Shown here in pieces: positions 10,035 through 22,761 of a stretch of DNA of 64,000 nt. Made by a program: the position numbers and the translations under genes. A model generated the notes under the pieces. The model was not told the DNA's origin. It saw only the letters and a list, made by a program, of their open reading frames with translations, and made no database searches. The stretch comes from Piscirickettsiaceae bacterium (GTDB lineage Bacteria; Pseudomonadota; Gammaproteobacteria; Nitrosococcales; Methylophagaceae), in assembly GCA_013215825.1 (NCBI GenBank), contig JABSQN010000004.1, forward strand, positions 372,001-436,000. Direction: 5' to 3'. How positions within the stretch are numbered: the first letter of the stretch is position 1; every line of letters starts with the position of its first letter.

Positions 10035-11051
10035 TCACAACCTGTTGCCCGCCACCTGCATACATAATGCTTCTAATAATGCCCACGGGCAGGTTTGCAA
10101 ACTACCTTTAGCCGCTTGGTCGATGTTTGCCATTTGTTGCAAAAAAACTTGCCATTGAGATGCGGGATGTCGGCTTAAAGCTTGTCGCATCATGGGCTTA
10201 TTTTTGTCCCAGATAGGTGGCTTTTGTGCGGCAAATACTTGTTCTATTCGCTGTCCTTGATCAAGTTGTATTGCCATATCGATTATACGGTGCAATGCCC
10301 ATGATACAGCTGAAAATACAGCTAATATATCTAAGCCTTCTGCACGTAGTCTGGTAATCATTCTTGGGATCTTGGTGGTTTGTCCAGCAAAGACGGAATC
10401 CATTAAACCAAATGCTTCAAAACGTGCATTATCAGCAACCGAATCTAATACAGTTTGCTCATCAACCTCACCTGCTGGACAAAGTAATTGTAGCTTTTCA
10501 ATTTCTTGTCCTGCAGCAAATAGATTACCTTCAACCCGTTCGGCAATTAATGCAGCAACCGCTTGATTGGCTCGTAGGCCCCGCTGTTGCATACGTTGTA
10601 AAATCCAGCGCGGTAAATGAGCAATATCAACAGGCCAAACAGGAATGGTCACGCCGATACGATCGAGTTCGCTAAACCATTTGCTTTTTTGAGAGCGTGC
10701 ATCAATTTTGCCACTGATAATAAGCAATGTTGTATCGGGTGGTGGATTGGCAGCATATTTTCTAAGTGCTTCGCCACCTTCTTTTCCTGGAGCACCTGAT
10801 GGCAAGCGTATTTCCAATAGTCGTTGGCTGGCAAATAAAGACATCGTTTGCTCTTGCCATTGTAATTCAGACCAGTTAAATCGCCCTTCCACATGCCAAA
10901 CTTGGCGATCATTAGCGCCATTTTGTCGCGCTTGCTGGCGAATAACATCACTGCATTCTTCCACCAGCATTTGTTCATCACCAAACACCAGATAAACAGG
11001 TAATAATCCTTGTTGGCAATGCTCTGTTATCTGTTCAGGTTTAAGCCGCAT
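10035..11051 (-). CDS. holA: DNA polymerase III delta subunit
   Basis: HolA is the clamp-loader wrench that opens the beta sliding clamp during replication. The 338-residue protein matches the family length (343 in E. coli) and shows the N-terminal LVFGDEQMLVEE block, followed by the region ending in AALIAERVEGNLFAAGQEIEKL, which is typical of delta domain II. The gene starts 3 bp after the lptE stop; the lptE-holA pair is conserved in gammaproteobacteria. A shorter frame on the same strand at 10649-10984 is only a shadow. Confidence 0.93.
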   Translation of the reverse strand: MRLKPEQITEHCQQGLLPVYLVFGDEQMLVEECSDVIRQQARQNGANDRQVWHVEGRFNWSELQWQEQTMSLFASQRLLEIRLPSGAPGKEGGEALRKYAANPPPDTTLLIISGKIDARSQKSKWFSELDRIGVTIPVWPVDIAHLPRWILQRMQQRGLRANQAVAALIAERVEGNLFAAGQEIEKLQLLCPAGEVDEQTVLDSVADNARFEAFGLMDSVFAGQTTKIPRMITRLRAEGLDILAVFSAVSWALHRIIDMAIQLDQGQRIEQVFAAQKPPIWDKNKPMMRQALSRHPASQWQVFLQQMANIDQAAKGSLQTCPWALLEALCMQVAGNRL

Positions 11052-11054
11052 ACT

Positions 11055-11558
11055 TTATTTCAACGCAGATAAATACCGCACAATGCTTTGTGCTAATTGT
11101 TGGTTTAGTTGTTCGCGTAATAAATGTTCTTCTTCTTCTTTGCCTAATACTTGATCTTGGTCAAATTGATAATCACGTCGTGCTTCAACTTGCTGGTTTT
11201 CAGCTAATAGCTGACCATTTTTATCACTGATATTAAATTTAACAGTACCAAATAGCTCGTACTCACTCACTTTAGCATCAGAACCAACCGATAATACTCG
11301 TCGTTCTACTTTATTCTCAACGATGGTTAATACCGCACTACCCTCTTGATAGTTTGCCAGCACCGATACATCATTACGCGTTAGATTTCGTTTTAATTCA
11401 AGACCTAAGCCTTGTTTTAAATTCACACCTTGTATATACATCACTTTAAGGCTATCTACTAAATCTGCACTGCCTCGTAAATGAAAACCGCAACTGGCTA
11501 ATACGATTAATGAAAAAACAACAAAACTAGTTAGTATTGAACGATTCATAGACTTCAT
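11055..11558 (-). CDS. lptE: LPS-assembly lipoprotein LptE
   Basis: LptE plugs the LptD barrel and delivers lipopolysaccharide into the outer membrane. The precursor is 167 aa with a lipoprotein signal: hydrophobic helix then the lipobox LASC, so Cys23 is the likely acylated residue, and the GFHLRG motif follows directly, which is diagnostic for LptE/RlpB. The C-terminal part has the acidic EEEEHLLREQL helix found in relatives. It lies between leuS (19 bp upstream) and holA, the standard order. Confidence 0.92.
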   Translation of the reverse strand: MKSMNRSILTSFVVFSLIVLASCGFHLRGSADLVDSLKVMYIQGVNLKQGLGLELKRNLTRNDVSVLANYQEGSAVLTIVENKVERRVLSVGSDAKVSEYELFGTVKFNISDKNGQLLAENQQVEARRDYQFDQDQVLGKEEEEHLLREQLNQQLAQSIVRYLSALK

Positions 11559-11577
11559 GGATTAAGAACCTTTATAT

Positions 11578-14043
<2,466 letters not shown>

Positions 14044-14095
14044 TTACTATCAATTCAATCTTATAAGGATACCGTACCAAACACTTTGCATAAAG

Positions 14096-15127
14096 CTAAA
14101 AAATCTCCAGCTCGCCTACTTTTTGAATTGCCGGCTTCAATAAGCCTTGTTCGACTAAAGTTTCATAACACAAGGTTTGATTTCGACCATGATTTTTCAC
14201 GTAATAGAGCGCTTGATCAGCACGATCAATCAAACTACTTGAAGGTTCCTGAGCAACGATTGCACTAAAACCAATACTAATGGTCACTTGACTTACTTGC
14301 GGGAAATTTGTTTCTTCAATCTTCCGACGAAAACGTTCTAAAGAACACATTGCTTCATCATGATCTACATGATGTAAAACCACCGCAAATTCTTCACCGC
14401 CATAGCGGAACAACCAATCATTACTTCGAAATGATTCTGCCATCGCTCTAGCTAATAAAATTAACACCTCATCACCGTATAAGTGACCGAAGTTATCATT
14501 GATTTTCTTAAAGAAATCAATATCCATTAAAGCAAAATAGCTATTTTCTGCTGATAATTTTTTTTCTGTAATGGTTTGATTCAGTAAGCTATCAAACGAT
14601 GACCGGTTCATTAGCCTCGTTAATGGATCAATTTCACCTGAGTACAGAATCCGATGTATATGCGTATATGAAGCCAGCATTTGCTGCCATATTCTCTTGT
14701 TCATCGCCTCAAAAGAAATGCCCTTAATAACAAGAATGGCACCAACCACGTCTCCCAGCATCAATGGAATATACAAATCAACAATATGAGATTGCGTATT
14801 ATTTACAATTTGTATTTCTTGTGTTTCTACGGCTTGATAAATATGACTATCAGCAGAAAGTGATATTGATGCTGAGTTGATTTTTAACAAATCACTTACT
14901 TGAATATCCGCTAATTCCAAACTACGATGCGCCATAATGCCACGCAGACCATCCGCAAAAAGTTGAATTTGTTTTGGTTTATGCCAGCTTCTAATTAAAT
15001 CAACAAAGCCAGACATTAAGGCTCGGCGATTATTCTGTGTTAACAGCTTATTCACCATTTCATCAAGCACGACAATAGGAATCAATCCTGATTGTTCCTC
15101 CTGTGATTTTTCTATTTTGATTGTCAT
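14096..15127 (-). CDS. Diguanylate cyclase with N-terminal GAF-like sensor
   Basis: The C-terminal 170 residues form a GGDEF domain that makes cyclic di-GMP from GTP. The active-site loop reads GGEEF (in FRYGGEEFAVV), and an RxxD product-inhibition site (RSND) lies exactly five residues ahead of it, so the enzyme should be active and feedback-inhibited. The N-terminal half has no membrane helix and resembles a GAF-like ligand domain (segment VDLYIPLMLGDVVGAILVIKG), so it probably senses a cytoplasmic signal. The protein is 343 aa. It stands alone, upstream of leuS but in the same direction with 61 bp between. Confidence 0.85.
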   Translation of the reverse strand: MTIKIEKSQEEQSGLIPIVVLDEMVNKLLTQNNRRALMSGFVDLIRSWHKPKQIQLFADGLRGIMAHRSLELADIQVSDLLKINSASISLSADSHIYQAVETQEIQIVNNTQSHIVDLYIPLMLGDVVGAILVIKGISFEAMNKRIWQQMLASYTHIHRILYSGEIDPLTRLMNRSSFDSLLNQTITEKKLSAENSYFALMDIDFFKKINDNFGHLYGDEVLILLARAMAESFRSNDWLFRYGGEEFAVVLHHVDHDEAMCSLERFRRKIEETNFPQVSQVTISIGFSAIVAQEPSSSLIDRADQALYYVKNHGRNQTLCYETLVEQGLLKPAIQKVGELEIF

Positions 15128-15202
15128 AAACTTTACTAAATTGACTATGTTTTTTTAACCTTAACAATTTCAATTCTAACATAATATGTAAGGACATAAA
15201 TA

Positions 15203-15775
15203 ATGAGATTATTAGCAATTCTCATTCTAACACTACTTTTATCAGCAATCCGCCCCCACTATTTTATGGCGTATCTAAAGATAATTGGGATTAATTATCT
15301 CAAATTGAACGTAAGCAGACGGTTGAATATTATCACCGGATGACAAAACTTCGCGAACAACGCCGACTTGAAGAGGCTAAAATTTCTGTCGAACAGAAAA
15401 GACAGCAGCAACTTGAAATTGAAGCCCGTCAACAACAAATTTATTCTGGGTCATCAGGCGTACAAGGTGATCCGTTACGTGTAACAATCTTTGGTAGTAA
15501 AGTGCTAATGAATGGTAAACTCCGCCATTACAGCCTGATATCACTATGAAAAATGCCGTTATCAAACAGAAATCATCATCCATTGTTACGATGGTTTACT
15601 TACTTTTGATAAAGCGCAGGGGCAAAAGGAAATTATAGTTATCCGCTTGTCTATATACCTGAATGGTAACAAGGCAAGCAATATTCCAACATTAGCTTAA
15701 ATAAACATTCTCGTTCTAAAGCTGAAATATTACTATTTGTCGCGAGTGCATTGCCCGTAAGGCATCGGCAATCGC

Positions 15776-15777
<2 letters not shown>
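15203..15777 (+). pseudogene. Degraded lipoprotein-like gene with several frameshifts
   Basis: A start at 15203 opens a signal-peptide-like MRLLAILILTLLLS that leaves frame before a normal body. A second frame from about 15271 reads YGVSKDNWD, a stop, then LSQIERKQTVEYYHRMTKLREQ and a charged helix to 15549. A third frame continues IHCYDGLLTFDKAQG, and further shifts give GNYSYPLVYIPEW and YSNISLNKHSRSK up to the edge of the ferredoxin gene. The pieces lie in the right order for one protein of roughly 180 residues: lipoprotein signal, coiled helix, beta domain. At least four lesions make this a pseudogene. I do not recognise the family. Confidence 0.7.
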
Positions 15778-16027
<250 letters not shown>

Positions 16028-16078
16028 TTACTACTCCAAATTAAACTTATTCCTACAATTTTAACGAGTATTTTGCAT

Positions 16079-16558
<480 letters not shown>

Positions 16559-16716
16559 TCAACTCACTCCCTTCATGTTTTTATCTTTAACCCGCTTTCA
16601 TTATCAGTAGAATAATCATACCAAAGCCAATACCGTAAAATATCATGCTAGCAATAAGTCTGAGTATCCATTCTGTTTTACTTGATTTTTAATGCTGTTT
16701 TAAGTGTCTTATTCAT

Positions 16717-17298
16717 CTAAACATTATTTTCAAACAAGCAATAGCGTACTTCACCCGATGTTTTATCTTTCAATAATGACCAACTATCAGGTAACAGAGG
16801 CAGCTCACCTTTGCTTGAACATTCTAAATATATTTTTGCATTATCATTGAGTACCTTGTTATCAACTAATTGCTGAGCGATTTCTGTCCACAAGTCAGCC
16901 TGATAAGGTGGATCGATAAAAACAAGATCATATTGCAGTGTCGTTTTCGCAATAAACTGTTGTGCTGTTTGCTGCTCTATCTGACAGTTATCTGCTGATA
17001 ATATTTGGCAGTTATCCTGTAATTGTTTGACGGCGCGAGTATTTAGCTCCACCATGGTGACATGCTCGGCACCACGCGATATGGCTTCAAATCCTAATGC
17101 ACCACTGCCTGCAAACAAGTCTAAACAAACTGCATTGCCAATATAAGATTGCAACCAATTAAATACGGTTTCACGTACACGGTCAGGTGTCGGTCTTAAG
17201 CCTTCAACATCAGCAATAGCGAGTTTTCTCCCACGCCATTTACCTGCGACAATCCGGCATTGCCCTATTTGTTTTAATTTATTCTGCTTTGCCACCAA
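16717..17298 (-). CDS. rsmD: 16S rRNA (guanine-966-N2)-methyltransferase RsmD
   Basis: RsmD methylates G966 of 16S rRNA in the small subunit using SAM. The 193-residue protein shows the N-terminal RIVAGKWRGRKL, the SAM-binding LDLFAGSGALGFEAISRGA and the catalytic DPPY motif in LVFIDPPYQ. Its 5' end overlaps the 3' end of the M16 peptidase gene by 20 bp, and the M16-rsmD-coaD order is well conserved. A later start would still keep the RNA-binding N-terminus, so the first few residues are uncertain. Confidence 0.94.
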   Translation of the reverse strand: MVAKQNKLKQIGQCRIVAGKWRGRKLAIADVEGLRPTPDRVRETVFNWLQSYIGNAVCLDLFAGSGALGFEAISRGAEHVTMVELNTRAVKQLQDNCQILSADNCQIEQQTAQQFIAKTTLQYDLVFIDPPYQADLWTEIAQQLVDNKVLNDNAKIYLECSSKGELPLLPDSWSLLKDKTSGEVRYCLFENNV

Positions 17299-18583
17299 CC
17301 ATCACCATAATCATTTTATCTGCGTGAATTCGTCGTGAATACGCCTCTTTAATATCATTAATTGTTACTGCATTTACACTGACTTTGAAGGTGTCTAAAT
17401 AACTCAATGGCAAATCATAAAAACCAATCATGGCTAAATATCCGGCAATTTTGCTATTACTATCCACTCGTAAAGCAAAGCCGCCCGTAATATTCTGTTT
17501 GGCAGCAAGTAATTCTTCTGTTGTTGGACCATTTTTAATAAAGTTTTGTAATGTATTCTGCATTACATTCAATGCTTCATCCGCTTGATCATTACGTGTT
17601 TGCAAGCCAAATTGATACGGACCTAATTCACGCATCGGTCTAAAATAACTATAGACACTATAGGATAAGCCACGTTTTTCACGAACTTCATTACTCAATT
17701 GTGACACTAAGCCACTGCCACCCAAGATATGATTACCAACATATAATGCAAAGTAATCGTTATCACCTCGGTTAATACCCACTTGCCCCAGCACAATATG
17801 TGTTTGTGATGATGGGTGTTCTATCATGACTTTCTTGGCTATTTTTAATGAGGCCACTTTAGGCAATGCCGCTGCTTTTTCCCCTGTTGGCAATGCCGAT
17901 AATAGTTGTTCGGCAACCTCTTTGGCTTGTGTTTTATCAATCGCTCCCACCAAAATAACTACTGCATTTTTAGCAACATAATATTGCTTATAAAATGCTT
18001 TGAGTGATTCAAGTGTTATCTTTTTAACTGATACTTCATTACCTGAAGGCATAGCAGCATAAGGATGTTGACCATATAAATTGCTATAAAAAGCACGGGA
18101 TGCAATGGCAGAGGGTGATTGTTTTTCACCTTGCAAGCCAATCAATATTTGTTTTTGAAGCCGTTCAAAGGATGCTTGCGGAAAGTCGGGTTTAGTCAAC
18201 ACATCGGTAAACATCTTCAATGCTGGTGTTAACGCTGACTCGGCCGTTAAACTCCGTAAGCTCAACATCGCCATATCGCGTTGTGATGAGTTACCAAATT
18301 TGGCGCCCACATCATCAAATGCCACCGCGATTTGATCAGTATCCAAACCAGCAGCACCTTCATTTAACATGCCGTTACTTAATAATGCCATACCTGACAA
18401 GTCGCCATCACGTGCTGATCCCGCATCAAATACGACTTGAATATCAACCATCGGTAATTCAGGGGCGGCAACAAAATAGACTCGTCCACCGTTAGATGTT
18501 TGCCAATGCTCAATCTTAGGGCTGGCAAATACCGATGTTGTCGATAAGAAAATAAAACAAAGTGTAAAGATTCTAGCGACCAT
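17279..18583 (-). CDS. M16-family peptidase-like subunit lacking the zinc site
   Basis: This 434-residue protein has a Sec signal peptide (residues 1-20, ending VFA) and the two-lobed M16 fold, but where the HxxEH zinc motif should be it reads GMALLSNGM, with no histidines. It is therefore the non-catalytic partner of the zinc-binding protein encoded just upstream, the usual arrangement of paired periplasmic M16 (PqqL/insulinase-like) proteases. The overlap of 11 bp with the upstream gene supports a heterodimer made in step. The substrate is not known. Confidence 0.85.
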   Translation of the reverse strand: MVARIFTLCFIFLSTTSVFASPKIEHWQTSNGGRVYFVAAPELPMVDIQVVFDAGSARDGDLSGMALLSNGMLNEGAAGLDTDQIAVAFDDVGAKFGNSSQRDMAMLSLRSLTAESALTPALKMFTDVLTKPDFPQASFERLQKQILIGLQGEKQSPSAIASRAFYSNLYGQHPYAAMPSGNEVSVKKITLESLKAFYKQYYVAKNAVVILVGAIDKTQAKEVAEQLLSALPTGEKAAALPKVASLKIAKKVMIEHPSSQTHIVLGQVGINRGDNDYFALYVGNHILGGSGLVSQLSNEVREKRGLSYSVYSYFRPMRELGPYQFGLQTRNDQADEALNVMQNTLQNFIKNGPTTEELLAAKQNITGGFALRVDSNSKIAGYLAMIGFYDLPLSYLDTFKVSVNAVTINDIKEAYSRRIHADKMIMVMVGGKAE

Positions 18584-19949
18584 GACGACCTCCTGCTGTT
18601 AACTTCTTACTTTGCTTGCCATCTAGGGGCTGCGGTATTAATTCGGCAATGGTTAGACTCTTATCAATAAAATACTTGTTCGCGACGGCTTGTACTTGCT
18701 CGGCAGTCACTGCTTGCACATTGGCAACATAGTCATCGGTCAATCGCCAATCTAAACCAATCGTTTCTAACATGCCTATTTGCATCGCTTGATAAAACAC
18801 ACTGTCACGCTCATAAACCGCATTAGCAACCACTTGTGTTTTAATTCGATTCAACTCTTGGTCACTGACTAATTCTGTTTTTAATTGATCAATCTGAGTG
18901 AACACAGCCTGTTGTAAATCAGCGACTGTTTTACTTTTTGCCGGTGTTCCTACCACGATAAACACATCATCTAAACGTGAAAACAAACCATAACCCGCCC
19001 CCACGCCTGCGGCAATTTCCTGTCCTCGTACTAACTCTCGTGCAAAACGTGCGCTATCACCACCATCTAAAATACCCGCCAACATTTCCAAGGCATAGGT
19101 TTCCCATAATTCTTCAGGATTCGCTGTTTTCACCACGGGTACTTTCCAGCCCATCATAAAATAAGGTAATTCGGCGGGTGCTCTCACTTCTACCGTTCGC
19201 ATGCCGCGCTGTTCAACTTCAATTTGAGGTTTCACAATTGCCGTTGTTTCAGGTTTAAGCGGGCCGAAATATTGTTTTGCCAAGGCATAAACCGCATCCG
19301 GGTCGACATCGCCCACAATCACTACTGTGGCATTATTCGGTGCATACCATTTTTGATACCAATCACGCAGATCATCCACTTCATAATGTTTAATATCACT
19401 CATCCAGCCAATAACCGGATGATGATAAGGACTATTCACAAATGCAGCGGCATTAAACGCTTCTCGTACTAATGCTTGCGGATTGTCCTCGGTGCGCATT
19501 CGACGTTCTTCGGCCACCACTTCATGTTCTTTAATTAATTCAGCTTCATCAATAACAAGCTTGCGCATTCGTTCAGCTTCAAGTCGGAAACTGACTTCTA
19601 AGCGGTCTTTTTCTAATGTTTGAAAGTACGCTGTGTAATCACGCCCAGTAAAGGCATTTTCACGCCCACCATTAGCAGCAATGATTTGTGAAAATTCATT
19701 AGGGCCGAGGTTTTCCGTTCCTTTAAACATCATGTGTTCAAGCTGATGTGAGATCCCCGTAATACCATTATATTCGTAACTTGAGCCGACTTTATACCAA
19801 ACTTGCGACACTACGACGGGTGCGCGATGGTCTTCTTTTACAATCAGTTTCAAGCCGTTATCAAGCTGAAATTCACTCACTGTATTGGCTACTGCTATTG
19901 CCGGTAGGGCTATTAATAAGCCGATTATATATTTAAATTTAGTATGCAT
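18573..19949 (-). CDS. M16-family zinc metallopeptidase, secreted
   Basis: The product (458 aa) begins with a signal peptide (residues 1-21, IALPAIAVAN) and carries the inverted zinc motif HQLEH (HxxEH) in TGISHQLEHMMFKGT, with the downstream glutamate in the EHEVVAEERR helix. The closing RWYAPNNATVVIVGDV block is typical of the family. It should degrade peptides in the periplasm together with the catalytically dead partner that follows. It is divergent from ftsY with 62 bp between the two starts, so both promoters sit in that space. Confidence 0.9.
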   Translation of the reverse strand: MHTKFKYIIGLLIALPAIAVANTVSEFQLDNGLKLIVKEDHRAPVVVSQVWYKVGSSYEYNGITGISHQLEHMMFKGTENLGPNEFSQIIAANGGRENAFTGRDYTAYFQTLEKDRLEVSFRLEAERMRKLVIDEAELIKEHEVVAEERRMRTEDNPQALVREAFNAAAFVNSPYHHPVIGWMSDIKHYEVDDLRDWYQKWYAPNNATVVIVGDVDPDAVYALAKQYFGPLKPETTAIVKPQIEVEQRGMRTVEVRAPAELPYFMMGWKVPVVKTANPEELWETYALEMLAGILDGGDSARFARELVRGQEIAAGVGAGYGLFSRLDDVFIVVGTPAKSKTVADLQQAVFTQIDQLKTELVSDQELNRIKTQVVANAVYERDSVFYQAMQIGMLETIGLDWRLTDDYVANVQAVTAEQVQAVANKYFIDKSLTIAELIPQPLDGKQSKKLTAGGRHGR

Positions 19950-20011
19950 CTGCCTCTCACTACTGTGACATGATAAAATTCATCGTTGAAGTTTAATGAC
20001 AAGTAAATATT

Positions 20012-21058
20012 ATGTTTAGTTTCCTAAGAAAAAAAACCAAGACTACTGACGATAAAAAACAGGATGATGTCATTGTTCGACCAGAACAGGATAGCAACTC
20101 TGCGGCTGTTGATGCTGAATTATCTACAGAAAAAACCAGTGTTTTCGGTCGATTAAAAGAACGCTTAGCACGTACTAGCTCAAAATTAACAGAAGGTTTT
20201 GCATCGCTTGTCTTAGGTAAAAAGACCATTGATGATGATCTGTTAGAGGAGCTTGAAACTCAATTATTGACCGCTGATTTAGGTGTTGATGCGACACAAA
20301 CTATTATCGCCGATCTCACACAACGCGTCGCTCGCAAGCAATTAGGTGATGCAGAATCATTGTTCTCTGCTTTACGTGAAGATATGATCGCGCTTCTTCA
20401 GCCTAGTTGTAAACCGTTGATTATTCCTGAACAAAACACCCCCTTTGTTATTTTAATGATCGGCATCAATGGCGTGGGTAAAACAACTACGATTGGTAAG
20501 TTAGCGAAACAATTTCAACAACAAGGTAAATCGGTCATGTTAGCGGCGGGTGATACATTCCGTGCCGCGGCAGTAGAACAGCTGCAAGTTTGGGGGGAGC
20601 GCAATAATATTCCGGTTATTTCTCAACATAGTGGCGCTGATTCTGCTTCTGTTATTTATGATGCCTTGCAAGCGGCAAAAGCACGCAATATTGATATTTT
20701 AATTGCGGATACTGCTGGGCGTTTACATACGCAATCAAACTTGATGGAAGAATTGAAAAAAGTAAAACGTGTGATGGGTAAACTCGATGATAGCGCACCG
20801 CATGAAGTGATGATTGTACTTGATGCTGGTACCGGGCAAAATGCCTTATCACAAGTCGTGCAGTTTAATGAAACTGTTGGCATTACGGGCATTACACTCA
20901 GCAAATTAGATGGCACAGCCAAAGGCGGGATTATCTTTGCCATTGCGAAGAAAACAGGCTTACCGATCCGTTATATTGGTGTTGGGGAAACAATTGATGA
21001 TCTCCGCCCCTTTAATGCGGAAGAGTTTGTCGATGCTTTATTGGGTCGCGAAAGTTAA
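20012..21058 (+). CDS. ftsY: Signal recognition particle receptor FtsY
   Basis: FtsY is the membrane-associated GTPase that docks SRP-ribosome complexes at the Sec translocon. The 348-residue protein has a charged N-terminal A region (residues 1-50), then the NG domain with G1 GINGVGKTTTIGKLA, DTFRAAAVEQL, G3 DTAGRLHTQ and LSKLDGTAKGG. It is the first gene of the conserved ftsY-ftsE-ftsX-rpoH cluster. Its RNA partner ffs is in the same window at 30.2 kb. Confidence 0.97.
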   Translation: MFSFLRKKTKTTDDKKQDDVIVRPEQDSNSAAVDAELSTEKTSVFGRLKERLARTSSKLTEGFASLVLGKKTIDDDLLEELETQLLTADLGVDATQTIIADLTQRVARKQLGDAESLFSALREDMIALLQPSCKPLIIPEQNTPFVILMIGINGVGKTTTIGKLAKQFQQQGKSVMLAAGDTFRAAAVEQLQVWGERNNIPVISQHSGADSASVIYDALQAAKARNIDILIADTAGRLHTQSNLMEELKKVKRVMGKLDDSAPHEVMIVLDAGTGQNALSQVVQFNETVGITGITLSKLDGTAKGGIIFAIAKKTGLPIRYIGVGETIDDLRPFNAEEFVDALLGRES

Positions 21059-21061
21059 TTC

Positions 21062-21727
21062 ATGATTCAATTTACTGACGTTTATAAACGCTATGCCAAC
21101 CGTTTTGAAGCCTTATCGGGTCTAAGTTTTCACCTGAAGCAAGGTGAGATGGCATTTTTAACCGGACATTCTGGTGCCGGGAAAAGTACATTATTAAAAC
21201 TTATCGCACTTATTGAACGTAGTTCTAGTGGGCAGGTCTTGATCAACAATCAAAACCTGTCTCGTTTACCACAACGTAAAATTCCATATTATCGCCGTAA
21301 AATCGGGCTGGTTTTTCAAGATCATAATTTATTACATGATCGTACGGTATTTGATAATGTTGCCCTACCCTTAGTTATTGCAGGTGAAAATCATCGTGAA
21401 ATAGGACGCCGTGTTCGTGCATCATTAGATAAAGTTGGTTTATTGGGTAAAGAACGTAATCTACCCATTGCTCTATCAGGCGGCGAACAACAGCGGGTTG
21501 GTATCGCACGAGCAGTTGTTAATCGCCCACCTATTTTATTGGCTGATGAACCTACTGGTAATCTTGATCCTGAATTATCACGCGATATTATGAGTTTGTT
21601 TGAACAATTTAACCAGGTTGGTACAACGGTTTTTATCGCCACACATGATATCGATTTAATTCAATCACTCCCTTATCGGCAAGTTATCTTACATCGCGGT
21701 CGTTTAGCCTCATCGGAAGCTTTATGA
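21062..21727 (+). CDS. ftsE: Cell division ATP-binding protein FtsE
   Basis: FtsE is the ATPase of the FtsEX complex, which activates septal peptidoglycan hydrolases through EnvC-like partners. The 221-residue ABC protein has Walker A GHSGAGKST, the signature LSGGEQQRVGIARA and Walker B LLADEPTGNLD. It starts 3 bp after ftsY and its end overlaps ftsX in an ATGA, so all three are translationally linked. Confidence 0.97.
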   Translation: MIQFTDVYKRYANRFEALSGLSFHLKQGEMAFLTGHSGAGKSTLLKLIALIERSSSGQVLINNQNLSRLPQRKIPYYRRKIGLVFQDHNLLHDRTVFDNVALPLVIAGENHREIGRRVRASLDKVGLLGKERNLPIALSGGEQQRVGIARAVVNRPPILLADEPTGNLDPELSRDIMSLFEQFNQVGTTVFIATHDIDLIQSLPYRQVILHRGRLASSEAL

Positions 21728-22650
21728 CCTTTAATTTTCAGAATTATCTACTTCGTCATTTACAAGTCATATTGTTTAGCCTTGGTCGCTTATGGCGGCA
21801 GCCGGTTGCAAGTTTAATGACAATGACTGTCATTGGTATTGCCCTTTCCCTGCCGGCAGGACTTTATGTGCTATTACAAAATGTAAATAGTATTAGTGAC
21901 CAATGGGATGATGCTAGTCAAATCACCCTGTTTTTACAAAAGAATACATCGGATCTTCAAGCATCTCAGCTAAGTAAAGAATTGCAATCTTGGCCTGATA
22001 TTTCTCACGCAACATACCAAACAGCAACACAATCGCTCACTGAATTCCGTCAGTTATCAGGTTTAGGATCTGTATTAGACTCACTCCGAGAAAATCCATT
22101 ACCCGCCATTATTATCATCACCCCAAAAGATAGTAACTTAACAACAAATGCGATCGCTGGGCTGTTATCACGATTTAACAAACTTGCCCAAGTCGAACAT
22201 GTTCAATTGGATATGGAATGGCTACAACGATTGCGTAGTATTTCAAAAATGATTGAACGTGGCATCACTATTTTAGGGATCTTATTGTCATTAAGTGTTT
22301 TGCTGGTTATTGGTAATACCATCCGGCTCGCTATTCTTAATCGCCAATCTGAAATTCGCGTGATGAAATTAGTGGGTGCAACCAATGCATTTATTCGTCG
22401 ACCATTCCTTTACACGGGTTTTTGGTACGGCATCTTAGGCGGCTTGCTCGCTTGGCTAATCATACTTTTCACGTTTAGCCTATTGAATGGACCCATTAAT
22501 GAACTTGCTAGTCTTTATGAGAGTCAATTCTCATTACAATGGTTGTCTGGACAGCTATTTTTCACACTACCTTTTACTGGACTCACGTTAGGAATTTTAG
22601 GGGCGTGGCTAGCAGTGGGGCGTCACCTTAATGCGATTGAACCTAATTAA
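21724..22650 (+). CDS. ftsX: Cell division membrane protein FtsX
   Basis: FtsX is the four-helix inner membrane partner of FtsE. The 308-residue protein has a helix at about residues 25-48, a periplasmic loop (about 50-175) that in known systems contacts the hydrolase activator, and three C-terminal helices with the family block RQSEIRVMKLVGATNAFIRRPFLY. It overlaps ftsE by 4 bp and is followed 111 bp later by rpoH. Confidence 0.95.
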   Translation: MTFNFQNYLLRHLQVILFSLGRLWRQPVASLMTMTVIGIALSLPAGLYVLLQNVNSISDQWDDASQITLFLQKNTSDLQASQLSKELQSWPDISHATYQTATQSLTEFRQLSGLGSVLDSLRENPLPAIIIITPKDSNLTTNAIAGLLSRFNKLAQVEHVQLDMEWLQRLRSISKMIERGITILGILLSLSVLLVIGNTIRLAILNRQSEIRVMKLVGATNAFIRRPFLYTGFWYGILGGLLAWLIILFTFSLLNGPINELASLYESQFSLQWLSGQLFFTLPFTGLTLGILGAWLAVGRHLNAIEPN

Positions 22651-22652
22651 GC

Positions 22653-22727
22653 TAACATTACTGTACAACGAGGAACTTTCTCCTAATAGTTTTGGTCTCA
22701 AGTAGTATGAAATCATTAGTAATGTTA
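22653..22727 (+). promoter_or_regulatory. Long inverted repeat in the rpoH leader
   Basis: TAACATTACT at 22653-22662 has its exact reverse complement AGTAATGTTA at 22718-22727, enclosing 55 bases between ftsX and rpoH. The second arm ends 34 bp before the rpoH ATG. In the transcript this could close a large stem over the leader. Control of rpoH by mRNA structure (thermosensing) is known in enterics, but that structure lies mainly in the coding region, so a regulatory role here is only inferred. Confidence 0.35.
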
Positions 22728-22761
22728 CTATTATGCAGATAATATTTTAAAGGTTGCTCCC

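Noticed and set aside
10649-10984. A 111-residue reverse-strand frame inside holA
   Set aside because: It is out of frame with the well-supported delta subunit and has no family character.
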